Below the pieces are notes generated by a model that had not been told where the DNA came from, searched no databases, and worked only from the letters and a program-made list of their open reading frames with translations. Shown one piece after another: positions 16,020 through 26,300 of a stretch of 64,000 bases of DNA. The first letter of the stretch is position 1. Each line of letters opens with the position of its first letter. Origin of the DNA: Chloroflexota bacterium (GTDB taxonomy: Bacteria > Chloroflexota > Anaerolineae > J102). The stretch lies in assembly GCA_029782215.1 (NCBI GenBank), contig JAKOVD010000119.1, positions 32,473 through 96,472 of the forward strand, read 5' to 3'. Both the position numbers and the translations under genes were made by a program.

Positions 16020-18266
16020 TCAGGGGAGGTTGATGACGCCAAGGCTCGCCCGGTTGTCGGCGGCCGGCGGTATGGTTTCGAGATTGCGCGGCGCCTCGCC
16101 CAGTTCATACATGCCCGCCTTGAGCCCATAGGCGCCGGGCGGCAGGACAGGCGGTAGGGGAATGCGGTGCGTGTCGGCAATGATCTCCCCCGCACGCCAG
16201 CGGCTCGTGGGGCTGAAGCCGCCGCCGGGGTCGCCGTCATGCTGGCTGACCACCTGGCCCTGCGGGTCCAACAGGTGGACAAAAGCCTTGTAGTTGGCAG
16301 CCGAGTCGCGCAAGGCAAACCAGTAGAGGGTGACGTCAAGGGCCGCCTCTCCTTGCGCAGGATGGACGTCGCGGCCAACCAGGACGGCGACGTCGGCGAA
16401 CTGCGTCTGCACTGGCGGCGGCGTCCAGGCGCGGCGGCCTAGGCCCAGGCTGTTCAGGCTGAGCACCGTGGCCAACACCAGGAGGGCGATGGCCGCAGCC
16501 ACGAACTCGCGGCGGCGGCGCAGCTTCCAGAGGGCGAGCCCTGCCCAGATCAGCACCGCCACCGCGGAGAGGATGGCGCCGATGGTGCGGTAGGGGGTGG
16601 CGCCGAAGCTGAGCGTGATCGTGTGATCGCCGGCAGGCGCCGCCACCGTGACCAGCCCCATCTCGCCGCTTGGGTAGGTAGTCGCTGCTCTGCCGTCGAT
16701 GCTGGCGTTCCAGCCGGGGAGGTGGAACTGGTGCAGACGCAGCTCAAAGGGTTGTTCTGTCTGCGTATGGAGCGTGAATGACGTATACCCGCGCTGGGCG
16801 ATGGTGACTGCCGGCGCGGGCTGCAGCGCATGCCCATCGGCGGCGCCTTCCCGCGGCCGGCCCAGCGCCCACCGCTGTTCGGTGACCGTCAGGGGCAGGA
16901 ACTCCGCCGTCCAGGTGGCGCCTACCTGGCCGGCGTCGGCATCCTCACGCCACATCCTTGCCGGCGACCAGGTTTCGGCGTCGGGGAGAGGAAGCGGCGG
17001 CGTGGGCAGGCGCAGCAGGCCGACCGCCAGGCTGAGCGCGAACACGGCCCCGATCCACACGACAGGACGCACGCGCGGCGCCAGCAAGGGGAGCGTCGAG
17101 GCCGACACGGCCGTGCCCAGGGCTGCCAGCACAAGAAAGCGCCAGGGATACTGCAGGTGGCCGAGCACGAAGGTAAGCGGCTGCCAGAGCCAGAGCGCCG
17201 CCGTGCTCATCATGAACATGGCCACCACGGCCATCAGCAGGTGGAAGACCAGGACGGCCGGATGGGAGGGCAGGCGCCGCTGCCGCCAGCGCCACACCAG
17301 GAGCACGCCCGTGATGGCCAGCAGGCCAAGGGTGAGCCAACTGAAAGGATAGATGACGCCGTGTCCGGCATCATCCCGATATCTATACGCAATGGACTGC
17401 TGGACAAGCGCCGCGGCGTCGAGCAGGTGCTTCGCATAGCCCTGCGACGGCCCCAAAGCCAGGCCGACAGCCCTGGTCTCGCCCAGCACGGGCAGCCAGT
17501 AGACGGCGGTGAGGGCAAGGGCAAGGGCAAGCGAGCCTGCCGCCAGTACGAGCCGCCGCCAACGGCGGGTGGTTGCGGCCAGCATCAGCAGGTAGGCTGC
17601 CGTCGCCGGGGCCACCAGCAGAGCGGTGAGGTTGTGGGTCAACACCAACCCCGCCCAAGCCAGCGTTCCCCAGAGAAAGGCCGCCAGTGGCTCTTCGTCG
17701 CGAAAGGCGGCGGTGTAAGCCCAGAAGATGAGCGGGGGAAAGATGAAGGCGATGTGCTCGGGAATGGCCCCGCGGGTATAGGCGTCCGCCAGGTGGTAGG
17801 GAAAGTACGTGTAGAGGACCGCGGCAAGCAGCCCCGCCGCCGGTCCCCACAGCGACCGCACATAGCCGAACATGGCGAAGGCAGCCAGGAAGAAGCCCAG
17901 GGCGATCACCAGTTGGGCCGCTGCTGCCGGCCCAAGACCGGCCAGCGTAGCCAGGGCGCCCGGCCAATAGCTTAGGGGCGCATAGTAGTTCAGGACAGCC
18001 TGGCCGTAGCCGAAGCCGAACTCGGGAAAGAGGCGCGGATGGAGGACGCCATCCTGCCAGGCTGTGGCCAGGGCGGCGATACGGTAGACGTGGAAGCGGC
18101 CATCATCAGAAACGAAGAAGCCAGGGCGCAGCAATGGCAGCACACTTGGCGCCACCAGCAGGCAGAGGATGAACCAGGGCGAGCGTACAAGCCGCCTCAG
18201 CCGGTGGGCGGCGGACGCCTTGGCCCCGCCAGTTATGGCCCCGCCGGTGATGGCCCCGCTGGTCAC
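16020..18266 (-). CDS. large membrane protein of the YfhO / PTPS-related type with C-terminal beta-sandwich-like domain
   Basis: A 748-residue protein. It starts at a GTG (18266) overlapping the stop of the previous gene as GTGA, and the first codons form a short tandem repeat (AITGGAITGGAK). The first loop carries FVSDDGRFHVYRIAAL and LHPRLFPEFGFGYGQAVLNY, typical of the '6-pyruvoyl-tetrahydropterin synthase-related' membrane family. There are about ten membrane segments up to residue 400 and then a YfhO-like extracytoplasmic part (HQFHLPGWNASIDG). After another membrane segment, the last 125 residues form the domain shared with its neighbours (FVHLLDPQGQVVSQHD, LPPVLPPGAYGLKAGMYEL). Probably involved in surface glycan or glycolipid assembly; specific activity unknown. 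Confidence 0.75.
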   Translation of the reverse strand: MTSGAITGGAITGGAKASAAHRLRRLVRSPWFILCLLVAPSVLPLLRPGFFVSDDGRFHVYRIAALATAWQDGVLHPRLFPEFGFGYGQAVLNYYAPLSYWPGALATLAGLGPAAAAQLVIALGFFLAAFAMFGYVRSLWGPAAGLLAAVLYTYFPYHLADAYTRGAIPEHIAFIFPPLIFWAYTAAFRDEEPLAAFLWGTLAWAGLVLTHNLTALLVAPATAAYLLMLAATTRRWRRLVLAAGSLALALALTAVYWLPVLGETRAVGLALGPSQGYAKHLLDAAALVQQSIAYRYRDDAGHGVIYPFSWLTLGLLAITGVLLVWRWRQRRLPSHPAVLVFHLLMAVVAMFMMSTAALWLWQPLTFVLGHLQYPWRFLVLAALGTAVSASTLPLLAPRVRPVVWIGAVFALSLAVGLLRLPTPPLPLPDAETWSPARMWREDADAGQVGATWTAEFLPLTVTEQRWALGRPREGAADGHALQPAPAVTIAQRGYTSFTLHTQTEQPFELRLHQFHLPGWNASIDGRAATTYPSGEMGLVTVAAPAGDHTITLSFGATPYRTIGAILSAVAVLIWAGLALWKLRRRREFVAAAIALLVLATVLSLNSLGLGRRAWTPPPVQTQFADVAVLVGRDVHPAQGEAALDVTLYWFALRDSAANYKAFVHLLDPQGQVVSQHDGDPGGGFSPTSRWRAGEIIADTHRIPLPPVLPPGAYGLKAGMYELGEAPRNLETIPPAADNRASLGVINLP

Positions 18267-20716
18267 GGCTGCGCCGTCCCCTGGATCTGGATGCGTCCCA
18301 GGGTGGCGAAGTCGCCCCCAGGGCCGCTCAGGCGGGGATACCCGGCTGCGTCCCCGCGATAGAGCCCTGTGATAAGCCGGTAGTCGCCCGCCGGCAGGTC
18401 AAGCGGGAGGGCGACACGATCCGTGATCGTCTGGCCGGCACTGAGCGCCGCCGTGGGCGCTTCGCCCTGCGCCGGCCAGTGGTCGTTCTGGGCCACCACC
18501 TTGTTGTTGGCATCGAGCAGTTGGACGAACACCGTGTAGTTTCCCTGGGGCGCATGGAGAGCCCGCCAGTCGATGGCCACCTGGAGCACGTCGCCTGTAC
18601 GCGCCAGCGCCACACCCTCGTCGCCGGCCGGGGTGATCGCCTGGTCTGGGGTCTGGCGCTGGAGGCTGAGCGTTGCCCGGTCCAGCACCATGTCGCCCAG
18701 GGTCTGTTCTGGAGTGACCGTCAAGACCGGGACGCCTGCCGCCGAAAAGCGCAGCAGCCGGGCCCAGTCACCGTACTGCTGCTCGCCTGCCTTGGCCGTG
18801 TTCAGGGCCAGGTAGCGCTCATAGTCGCGATGGTTTTCAGCGGCGTCGGTTTGGGCGTTGCGGTCCCGCCCCAGCCAGATGGCGCCGTAGCGAGCGCGCA
18901 TGCGCGCCATGAGCGCCGTGTCCACCGGGCCGGGGTCGATGGTGTACCACACGAGGGGCGCCGTCAAGTAGTTCAGGAAGTAGTCGGTTAGCACGGGGTC
19001 GGGCACGATCAAGGCTTCGTTGCAACCCTGCCATCCGCAGGGGCGCTTTGCCAGGTCGGCCATCATGGGCCGGAGGAAGCGATCGACGCCGTAGGGGTCG
19101 AAGCGGGCGTCGCCCTGGCGGTAAACGGACAGCAAAAGTGACCCGCCCAGCAGCATGACGGCCGCCATCCCCAGCGCCACGCGCCCGGCATGTTCGGGGC
19201 GGCGCCAAACCCAGATCAAGGCGGCGATGCTGGCTGCCACCAGAAGCAGCGAGATCGCCAGTCCCGCCGGGACCAGCGCCGAGCCCCCCTGCTGGCGCAG
19301 TTGGACCCAGGCGAAATCGAGGGGCGTCTGGCCTGCCAGCAGGAGGCGCAGATGGCCGGTGACAGGCGACCAGGTGGGGTCCAGGTAGAGGGCCTCGATG
19401 GCCTGGCCGATGCCGCCCCATACCTTGGATTGGCTTAGCAGGAAGTCGAGCTCGTACTTGCGCAGGTCGATGCTGACCCCCAATACCTGGACGAAGGTGC
19501 TGGCGGCAATCAGCAGCCAGGCGCCGAGACGCAGAACCAGGTCAAGGGGCCTTCTGCCTGCCAGGGGAGATGGCCGCGGGTCCACGAGCCAGGCCCACAC
19601 CGGCGCTGCCAGCAGGACGAGGAAGGGCACGATCGGCAGCATGTACCGGGAGCCCCAAGCCACGCCGCCCGACCAGTAGTTGTAGCGGCTGTAGCCGAGG
19701 AGATGAACGGCGATGACCAGCAGGAAGGCGATGCCTTCCCAGCGCCAGCGGCGCAGGAAAGGGAGCGTCCCCACCACGCCCAGCAGGAGGACGGGCGAAT
19801 ACCAGAGCACGCCCTTGTAGGGGCTGATGGTGAGGCCCACGAGCGCCCGCGCCATGCGGATGGGCACCGACTGGGACAACTGCGGGTCGGCGATGTAGAC
19901 GCCCAGGTCGCGGGCAAAGAGCTCGACGCCGCTCAGCGTGGCGGCTTTGTAGACCTCCTGGAGCCCGAGAAAGGCTGCCAGGGGCAGCGCGGCTGCCGCG
20001 GCCGCCAGGGCGCGCTGCCGCCAAATGCCCGGTGAATGACCGCGCTGCCACTCGTACACGCCTGTCAGCAAGAGCAGCGACGGTAAAATGGCCACACTGA
20101 TCTGTTTGGTGGTCAGGGCCAGGCCGACGGCGGCGCCGGCAAGGGCAGGCCAGCGCAGGCGGGTGGGTTCGGTGCGATAACGCAGCAGGCCGTAGAGGAC
20201 GGCCAGGTAGGCCGTCACCGTCAGCGGCTCGCGGAAGAAGGTGCGGCTGTAGGGCCAGAGCATGGTGGCGAAGGCAAACACGAGCGCGCCCAGGGCGCTC
20301 GCCCGGCGACTCACTCCCAACTCCAGGAAGCTCAGGTAGAGCAGTGCCACGGCTGCCGCACAGACGAAGACCCCGAAGAACATCGCCCCCTGGACCATGG
20401 CGCCCAGCCAGCGGCCCCAAACGTAGAAAGGCAGCGCTGCCACCATCTGGGCTGGTTCGTAGTTCGGCACCATGTCACCGGCGGAGGTGAGCATGCCGAC
20501 GTTGGTGTAGTCCCAGTAGATCTGGTTGACGGTGAACTCGCCGCGTTTGAAGAAGCTGTCGACGCCGCTGAACAACGCCCGCTCGTCGTTGCTCTTGAAA
20601 GCACCGGTATACGTCAGGGCATAGACCGCCAGCGCCAAAAAGAAAAGACCGACAACAACCCGTCGGTCCCGGGATGCTGCCGGCGAACAAGGCAGAGTCA
20701 CACGTTGAGTTGTCAT
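18263..20716 (-). CDS. large GT-C-like membrane protein with C-terminal beta-sandwich-like domain
   Basis: An 817-residue polytopic protein with ten to twelve membrane segments. The first extracytoplasmic loop has YTGAFKSNDERALFSGVDSF, where NDE is the likely GT-C acidic motif. A long soluble segment (about 555-690) includes YDYxR-like loops and a Cys pair (PCGWQGC). The last 125 residues hold the domain shared in this cluster (FVQLLDANNKVVAQNDHWP, LPLDLPAGDYRLITGLYRG, LGRIQIQG). It is the first gene of a three-gene minus operon, coupled to the next by GTGA, and is divergent from the gene at 20923. Donor and acceptor cannot be told. Confidence 0.76.
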   Translation of the reverse strand: MTTQRVTLPCSPAASRDRRVVVGLFFLALAVYALTYTGAFKSNDERALFSGVDSFFKRGEFTVNQIYWDYTNVGMLTSAGDMVPNYEPAQMVAALPFYVWGRWLGAMVQGAMFFGVFVCAAAVALLYLSFLELGVSRRASALGALVFAFATMLWPYSRTFFREPLTVTAYLAVLYGLLRYRTEPTRLRWPALAGAAVGLALTTKQISVAILPSLLLLTGVYEWQRGHSPGIWRQRALAAAAAALPLAAFLGLQEVYKAATLSGVELFARDLGVYIADPQLSQSVPIRMARALVGLTISPYKGVLWYSPVLLLGVVGTLPFLRRWRWEGIAFLLVIAVHLLGYSRYNYWSGGVAWGSRYMLPIVPFLVLLAAPVWAWLVDPRPSPLAGRRPLDLVLRLGAWLLIAASTFVQVLGVSIDLRKYELDFLLSQSKVWGGIGQAIEALYLDPTWSPVTGHLRLLLAGQTPLDFAWVQLRQQGGSALVPAGLAISLLLVAASIAALIWVWRRPEHAGRVALGMAAVMLLGGSLLLSVYRQGDARFDPYGVDRFLRPMMADLAKRPCGWQGCNEALIVPDPVLTDYFLNYLTAPLVWYTIDPGPVDTALMARMRARYGAIWLGRDRNAQTDAAENHRDYERYLALNTAKAGEQQYGDWARLLRFSAAGVPVLTVTPEQTLGDMVLDRATLSLQRQTPDQAITPAGDEGVALARTGDVLQVAIDWRALHAPQGNYTVFVQLLDANNKVVAQNDHWPAQGEAPTAALSAGQTITDRVALPLDLPAGDYRLITGLYRGDAAGYPRLSGPGGDFATLGRIQIQGTAQP

Positions 20717-20848
20717 AGAGTAGACAATCGCTGGCTGCGCCTGTTTGTCAGCAGGACACGCTGGCTAGGCTAACATAGCTGTAAAGGAGCGTCAAGACGG
20801 CTTAGATTTGCAGGATGGGACGGCAATCCCGCCAAAGTGCGCAGAGAC

Positions 20849-20877
20849 TAGACGAACCACTTGCCATCGCATAGAAT
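20849..20877 (+). promoter_or_regulatory. candidate promoter of the 20923 gene
   Basis: TAGACG (20849-20854) and TAGAAT (20872-20877) are separated by 17 nt and match the sigma-70 boxes at 4/6 and 5/6. The predicted transcription start is about 40 nt before the TTG start codon at 20923. The rest of the 206-nt divergent gap shows nothing clear. Confidence 0.4.
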
Positions 20878-20922
20878 GACCGCGCGTTTCTGTACACACT
20901 TGATCTTGCTCGGAGGCACTTT

Positions 20923-23304
20923 TTGCCCGCATCCTCTCGTTCGGGAGCCGACAACCGCAGGGGCCGGGTTTTGGCCATTGTGGCCTGGGTATGGCTGCTG
21001 GTCTTGTTGGCGGCCCTGGCCGTCCAGCCGGCGCTGACGCGGGATATCGGCGCCGTGGCCTATGATGCTGCCACCGAGCACGTCTACCGCGGCGTGGCCT
21101 TCTCCGGCGCCATCAGCGATGGCGTGCTGTATCCGCGCTGGGTGCAGACCCTGCACTGGGGGTTGGGGAGTCCCCTGTTCACCTTCCAGCCGCCGCTGCC
21201 CTACTATGGCATGGACGTCCTCGCCCGTCTGGGCTTTTCGCATCCGCTGGGGTGGCGCGTGCTGGTGGCCGGGGGCTTTGCCTTGGCCTTTCTGGGCGCC
21301 TACCTGCTTGTATATGAGGTGACCAGGCGGCGGTGGGCTGCCGTCGTGGCTGCCGTGGCCTACCTCTATGCGCCCTATGTGCTCCGCAATGCCCTGGAAC
21401 GCGGGTCTAACGAGGCTTACAGCGTTCTTCTGTATCCCCTGGTGTTGTGGGGCCTGATCTGGGTGGCGCGGCGTCCGGGCGCCGGGCGCTTCGTGCTGGC
21501 GACGCTCATCTGGTCGGCGTGCATCGCTGCGCACGTATTGGGGCCTTTGATGCTGGCGCCCTTCGCCGCAGCCCTGGCGCTCTACCTGTCCTGGCGGCAG
21601 CGCACGCTGGCGCCTTTGGCCGTGCTCGTGGCGGGTGGGCTGCTCACGGCGGCGATCTGGGCGCCCATGGGGCCCGAACAACAGTGGGTCCATGTGCAGC
21701 GGGACTTCAGCCAGCTCGACGCCATCCCTGCCCAGAACCCGATTCCCCTGGACCGGCTCCTGGCGGCGCCTGCCGTCTACGACACCGCACGCGATAATAA
21801 CAACGTCGGCGACCGCATCGGGCTGGTGCACGCCCTGATCCTGCTGGCAGGCGTCGCGGCCACCTTGTATGCCTGGCGCCGGGACCGCCGCCTCGCCGTG
21901 GCGTTAGGCGCGGCGACGCTGGCGGGCCTGCTGCTCTTCTGGCTTTTCACCAGCGCTTCGGACCCTCTATGGCGTGCGGTCCCGGTCATGGGACGGCTGC
22001 TCTATCGCACACGTTTGATGGGCGTCCAGGCGCTGATGGCAGCCCTGGTGGCCGGGCTCACCGTGGCTGTGCTGCCGCTGCGGTGGCAGCGGCCTGCCGC
22101 CGTGGTGGTGATCGTCCTGGTGGTGGCGGCAGCGATCCCGTCGCTCTACGTGGAACTGCAGCATCGCTACACCACATTTCGCCAGCCCGTGGACCTGGCC
22201 CAGGTGCGTGAGGTGGAGGTGCGCACCGGCGGCACGGCCTTGACCGCGTTTGGCGAGTTTGAGCCCCGCTGGCGCACGGCGCCCTTCGATGACGCCCTGC
22301 TCGCCGACATCGGACCCGAATTCGATCCTCAGACGGCGCCGCTGGCGCAGACGCCTGCGGGGGTGCAGGTGGCATCGACACGAGTGCGCACCGGCGCCTG
22401 GGACCTGGACATCACCGCTTCAACGCCGGCGACGCTGACGCTGCACCTGCTCTACTACCCCCGCTGGCATGCGGCGGTCGACGGGCAGCCCGCGACCACC
22501 GCGCCACAGCCGGAGACAGGCTATGCGCAGGTGGCGGTTCCAGCCGGCCAAAACCGGGTCTCGCTGCGCTATGGCAGCACCCAGACGGAGCGTCTTGGCC
22601 TGATCGTCAGCGGCGCCACCGCGTTAGGCTTGCTCATCCTGGCAGGATGGTCGTTCTGGCGGCGGCAGCGCCCTGGCCGACTGGAAAGCACTGCCGGCGA
22701 TACCATCCCGCCGGATACGGCCCCGCCGCCTCTTTGGCTGCTTGGCGTTCTCACGGCCCTGGTGCTCTTCAAGTGGTCCTATGTCGACCCGTCCACCACC
22801 TGGCTGCGCTGTACTTCTACGCCCTCGCACGTGTGCGGCGCCCAGGCGACGGTCGCAGCCACCTTCCTGGACGCTCCACGCCTGCGTGGTTACAGCGCCT
22901 CGTCGGCGCAATTGGTCCCTGGACAGGTTCTGCGGCTGGACCTGTTCTGGGAGGGCATCTCGGGCGCAGAGGGCTCCGGCCGGAATCTTTCCAGCTTCGT
23001 CCATATCCGCAACAGCAAGCCGGGCGGAACGATGAACCCAGCCACCGGCAGCGAGATTTGGGCGCAGGACGAACATGTGGCGCCGGGCGGTCTGATGAGC
23101 ACCGACTACCTGCCCGGCAAGCTTTACGAGGATGAGTTCCGCCTCCGCCTGCCGGATGACATCCCGCCGGGGGAGTACTACCTGGAAGTTGGCTGGTTCG
23201 ACCCGGCCACGGGCGAACAGGTGGACCTGCCGGTTGATGGTGTCCAGCCGCCTCTGCGCATCCTGTGGCGTTCGGTGCTGCTGCCCTCTATCCAGGTCCG
23301 GTGA
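20923..23304 (+). CDS. large PTPS-related/YfhO-type membrane protein with C-terminal beta-sandwich-like domain
   Basis: A 793-residue protein starting at TTG, supported by a GGAGG-like site (CGGAGGCAC) at correct spacing. An N-terminal membrane segment leads to a loop with YDAATEHVYRGVAFSG and DGVLYPRWVQTLHWGLGSPL, the same layout as the 16020-18266 protein. However, the usual acidic DD pair is replaced by DAATEH, so catalytic competence is uncertain. About nine membrane segments are followed by a YfhO-like module (LHLLYYPRWHAAVDGQPA). The last 140 residues are a shared-type soluble domain (FVHIRNSKPGG, RLPDDIPPGEYYLEVGWFD). It is divergent from the three-gene operon on its left and convergent with the 1420-residue fusion on its right. 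Confidence 0.74.
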   Translation: MPASSRSGADNRRGRVLAIVAWVWLLVLLAALAVQPALTRDIGAVAYDAATEHVYRGVAFSGAISDGVLYPRWVQTLHWGLGSPLFTFQPPLPYYGMDVLARLGFSHPLGWRVLVAGGFALAFLGAYLLVYEVTRRRWAAVVAAVAYLYAPYVLRNALERGSNEAYSVLLYPLVLWGLIWVARRPGAGRFVLATLIWSACIAAHVLGPLMLAPFAAALALYLSWRQRTLAPLAVLVAGGLLTAAIWAPMGPEQQWVHVQRDFSQLDAIPAQNPIPLDRLLAAPAVYDTARDNNNVGDRIGLVHALILLAGVAATLYAWRRDRRLAVALGAATLAGLLLFWLFTSASDPLWRAVPVMGRLLYRTRLMGVQALMAALVAGLTVAVLPLRWQRPAAVVVIVLVVAAAIPSLYVELQHRYTTFRQPVDLAQVREVEVRTGGTALTAFGEFEPRWRTAPFDDALLADIGPEFDPQTAPLAQTPAGVQVASTRVRTGAWDLDITASTPATLTLHLLYYPRWHAAVDGQPATTAPQPETGYAQVAVPAGQNRVSLRYGSTQTERLGLIVSGATALGLLILAGWSFWRRQRPGRLESTAGDTIPPDTAPPPLWLLGVLTALVLFKWSYVDPSTTWLRCTSTPSHVCGAQATVAATFLDAPRLRGYSASSAQLVPGQVLRLDLFWEGISGAEGSGRNLSSFVHIRNSKPGGTMNPATGSEIWAQDEHVAPGGLMSTDYLPGKLYEDEFRLRLPDDIPPGEYYLEVGWFDPATGEQVDLPVDGVQPPLRILWRSVLLPSIQVR

Positions 23305-23345
23305 CAACCGGCCCGGCCACCCCACCCGGGCAGGACGGTGCTCAT

Positions 23346-23378
23346 GGTGTGCGTCGCTCAGATTGAGCGCCGCACACC
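23346..23378. terminator. strong hairpin between convergent giant membrane-protein genes
   Basis: GGTGTGCG (23346-23353) pairs with CGCACACC (23371-23378) and CGCTCA (23355-23360) pairs with TGAGCG (23364-23369), with a 3-nt loop and one internal mismatch. The hairpin covers the stop codon and last codons of the minus-strand fusion gene and lies 41 nt past the end of the plus-strand gene. No T-run is present, so a bidirectional terminator role is likely but not certain. Confidence 0.5.
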
Positions 23379-26300
23379 CAGCTCGACATGGTCGCCGCCG
23401 TCAGTGGTGAGCAGGCGCGGCGCCCCTGGAAGGCCTGGGTCATAGACGGCAAGGATGAGCCGGTAGTCCCCTGGCGGCATCAGCAGAGGCAGCGCCAGGG
23501 GATAGGCAGTGGTGGCGCCGAGCTGGCCGGCGCCAAGGGGTTCATCCGCCTGGGCGACCAGGCGTCCGGCGCTGTCCAGAAGCTGCAGGCTGACCTTCTC
23601 GGCGCCGGTGAGGGCGGCGGGCGAACCCTCCCAATGCAGCTGCACCAACGCCGTGTCGCCTGGGATCAGGGTCTGTGCCTGGCTTCCCGCTGCGGTCAGA
23701 GCCAGACCGTTGGCGAATGCCGCCTGCGTCGGCTTGGGCTCGGAGAGGGGCCGGGAATAGACCTGGACAGGCCAACCGCCCACCTGCACCTCGGTTAGGA
23801 GCTCGTACTGGGATGCCAGGGCGGCCTGGGCGATGCCGCGCTCATCCCAGTAATCGGCAGGCTGCACCACCAGCACCACACGCTCGACGCCTTCGTCGAC
23901 CAGGCGTTGGACGGCTTGGCGGGCGCCGGCCTCGTCATGGGCTGCCGGCGGCAGCACGACATGGTCCACATCTCCCTGGTAGTAATACCACAGGGTGGGT
24001 TCGGGGAAGCTTTGGGCCAGGCGCACCTTAGCAGAAGGCATGCCTGCGGAGAATCGCTCCAGAGTGGTCGCCAGCTCGCGCCAGCCCTGGGTCTTGCTGT
24101 AGGCAGGGTCCGTCTCGTAGCGGACCAACGAGAGCCCGGCGGCGGCCACCATCGCCGCCAGCGCCACCGCCGCCAATCCCTGCAGCCAGGCATCGAGCCT
24201 GCTCTTCCCGGCGCCGGGCGCCTGCTGGAAAGCGGGGGAAGGGCCAGCCACGGCCGCGGCTGCCAGGAGATAGAAAGCGGGAACCGCCGCCACCAGGTAG
24301 CGCTCATTGAAGATGGGTCGGCCCAGGGCGCTGACCCATGTGGCCAGCACCGGCACGCCCAGGTAAAGCGCCAGAAGAAGCAGGCTCTGCCGCAGCTTGC
24401 CGCCAGCACGCAGGAGGCGGATGGCGCCGATGAGCACGACGACTGTCGCCAGCACGGCGATGGGCAGGCGCTGCGCGACGGGCACGGTTTCGCCTGCCGC
24501 GAACACGCTCAGGGCCCGGACCGCCATGGCGCCGAAGACCGGGGAGTCACCGTTCCCGTGGTAGGTGGCAAGGGTGTCGCGGGCGACGATGAGCCAGGGC
24601 AGGTAGAGCAGGCCCACAGCAGCCTGCGCCAGCAGCCAGCGAGCCAGTAGGCGGCGCTGCGAGCGATCGAAGAGAGCCACGCCTAGGACGAACAGATTCT
24701 GGGCGACGAGGATGAAGGCCGAGAAATAGTGATTGTGCAGAGCCAGCCACGTGATCACCACGTAGGCGATCCAGTCCCGCCACCGTGAGTGCTGCAGGGC
24801 TTGCAGCGCCAGCACGGTGCTGGCGAGGGTGAGCGCCAGGCTGATGCTGTACATGCGCGCATCCTGGCTGTGCCAGATGGTGTAGGGGCTGATGGCCAGG
24901 AGCAGAGCGGCTACGACGCCTGCCTTCCAGCCCAGCCGGATCTGTCGCGCCAGCCGGTAGACCAGCGCCACGGCCAGCGCGCCGAACCAGGCGCTGAGGA
25001 AGCGGAAGGCGAATTCGCCGTGCCCCGCGACCAGCAGCCACGCATGCTGCAGGAGATAGCTGGCCACAGGATGCGGCTCGCGCAGCGCCAGCGTCGACCT
25101 GATGATCTCGGTCCAGGGCTCCAGGCTGAACAGGAACCCCAACGCTTCGTCGCCGCGCAGCTCCTGAAAATCCAGGTGCCAGAGCCGGAGGGCGAGGGCG
25201 ATCAGGGCCACAAGCAGCGCCAGCGCCCGGGCGGCGGTTTCGTTCCGCAAGGTCAGGACGCCAGGGGCGCCGGGTCTCCGCCGCAGACGCCGCCAGACCA
25301 GAGCCGCCGCCAGCAGCAGCACCGTGAGGCCGCTGATGAGCAGTCCCACCCGCGCGGAGGCAGGGCGATAGGCCAATTCAATCTGGCTGGCGCCCGCCGC
25401 CACCGGGATGCCCAGCAGGGTCAGGTCGGCCCGCAGGACGGGCAACCGGCGGAGCGCTTGACCGCTTGCATCCAGCAGCGTGGCCTGCCATCCCGGCATC
25501 CAGTTCTCGCTGACAACCAGGAGGCCCCCGCGTTCGCTCTGCACATCGATGCGCAAACGGTTGCCGCCGGTGTGCGCCAGCCTGACCTCATTGCTGCCGG
25601 GATAGGCAAGCAGCGCATCGTGCTGCCAGTCGGGCGCGCTGCCCTCGTCAGGCCAACGCGGCAACAGAGCGACGCTTTCCGGGTCAAACCGGCTGTCGGC
25701 CAGCAAAGGCCGCGCCGTCTCGTCATCCATCAGTTGGACGCGGGTTACCAGCCAGGCGCGGGGGTTCGGATCGATCAGCCGGTGCAGGTAGAGCGGACCT
25801 TCGGGTCCGGTGGTTTCGGCAACGATCTGGCTGGGCTGGTAGAGGTCCCGGCTTGGGTCCAGCACGAACTGCACGCCCAGCAGGCGGCGCATCCGCGCCA
25901 GGGGGAAATCGCCGAACAGGCCGGTGTAGCGGGCCAAGTGCAGTGGGCTGCTGCCCCAGACATCTTCCACGCCCGCCTGCATGCCGTAATCGTCGAAGAC
26001 CTGGAAGCCGTTTTGGGCGCGACCGGCAATGCCAAGGTTCGCCGCGGGTTCGGCGCCCGTTGCGGCTTGCAAGGCGACGGCTGCAGGCGGCAGCGCCGAT
26101 TTGGCTGACGGGGGTTGGTGGTCGACGTTGGCGCCAGCGTTGAACCAGAAGAGCTCAAGCACGGTCACCACGAGCAGCAGGACAGGGCGCCACCGCACCC
26201 AGCGCTCCGGCCACTGGATGACGGCGAAGGCGAGTAGGGTGACGAGCACGATCAGGGCGGCGACCGCGACCTGGACCGAGGTGACCTCCACCCGCACCCA

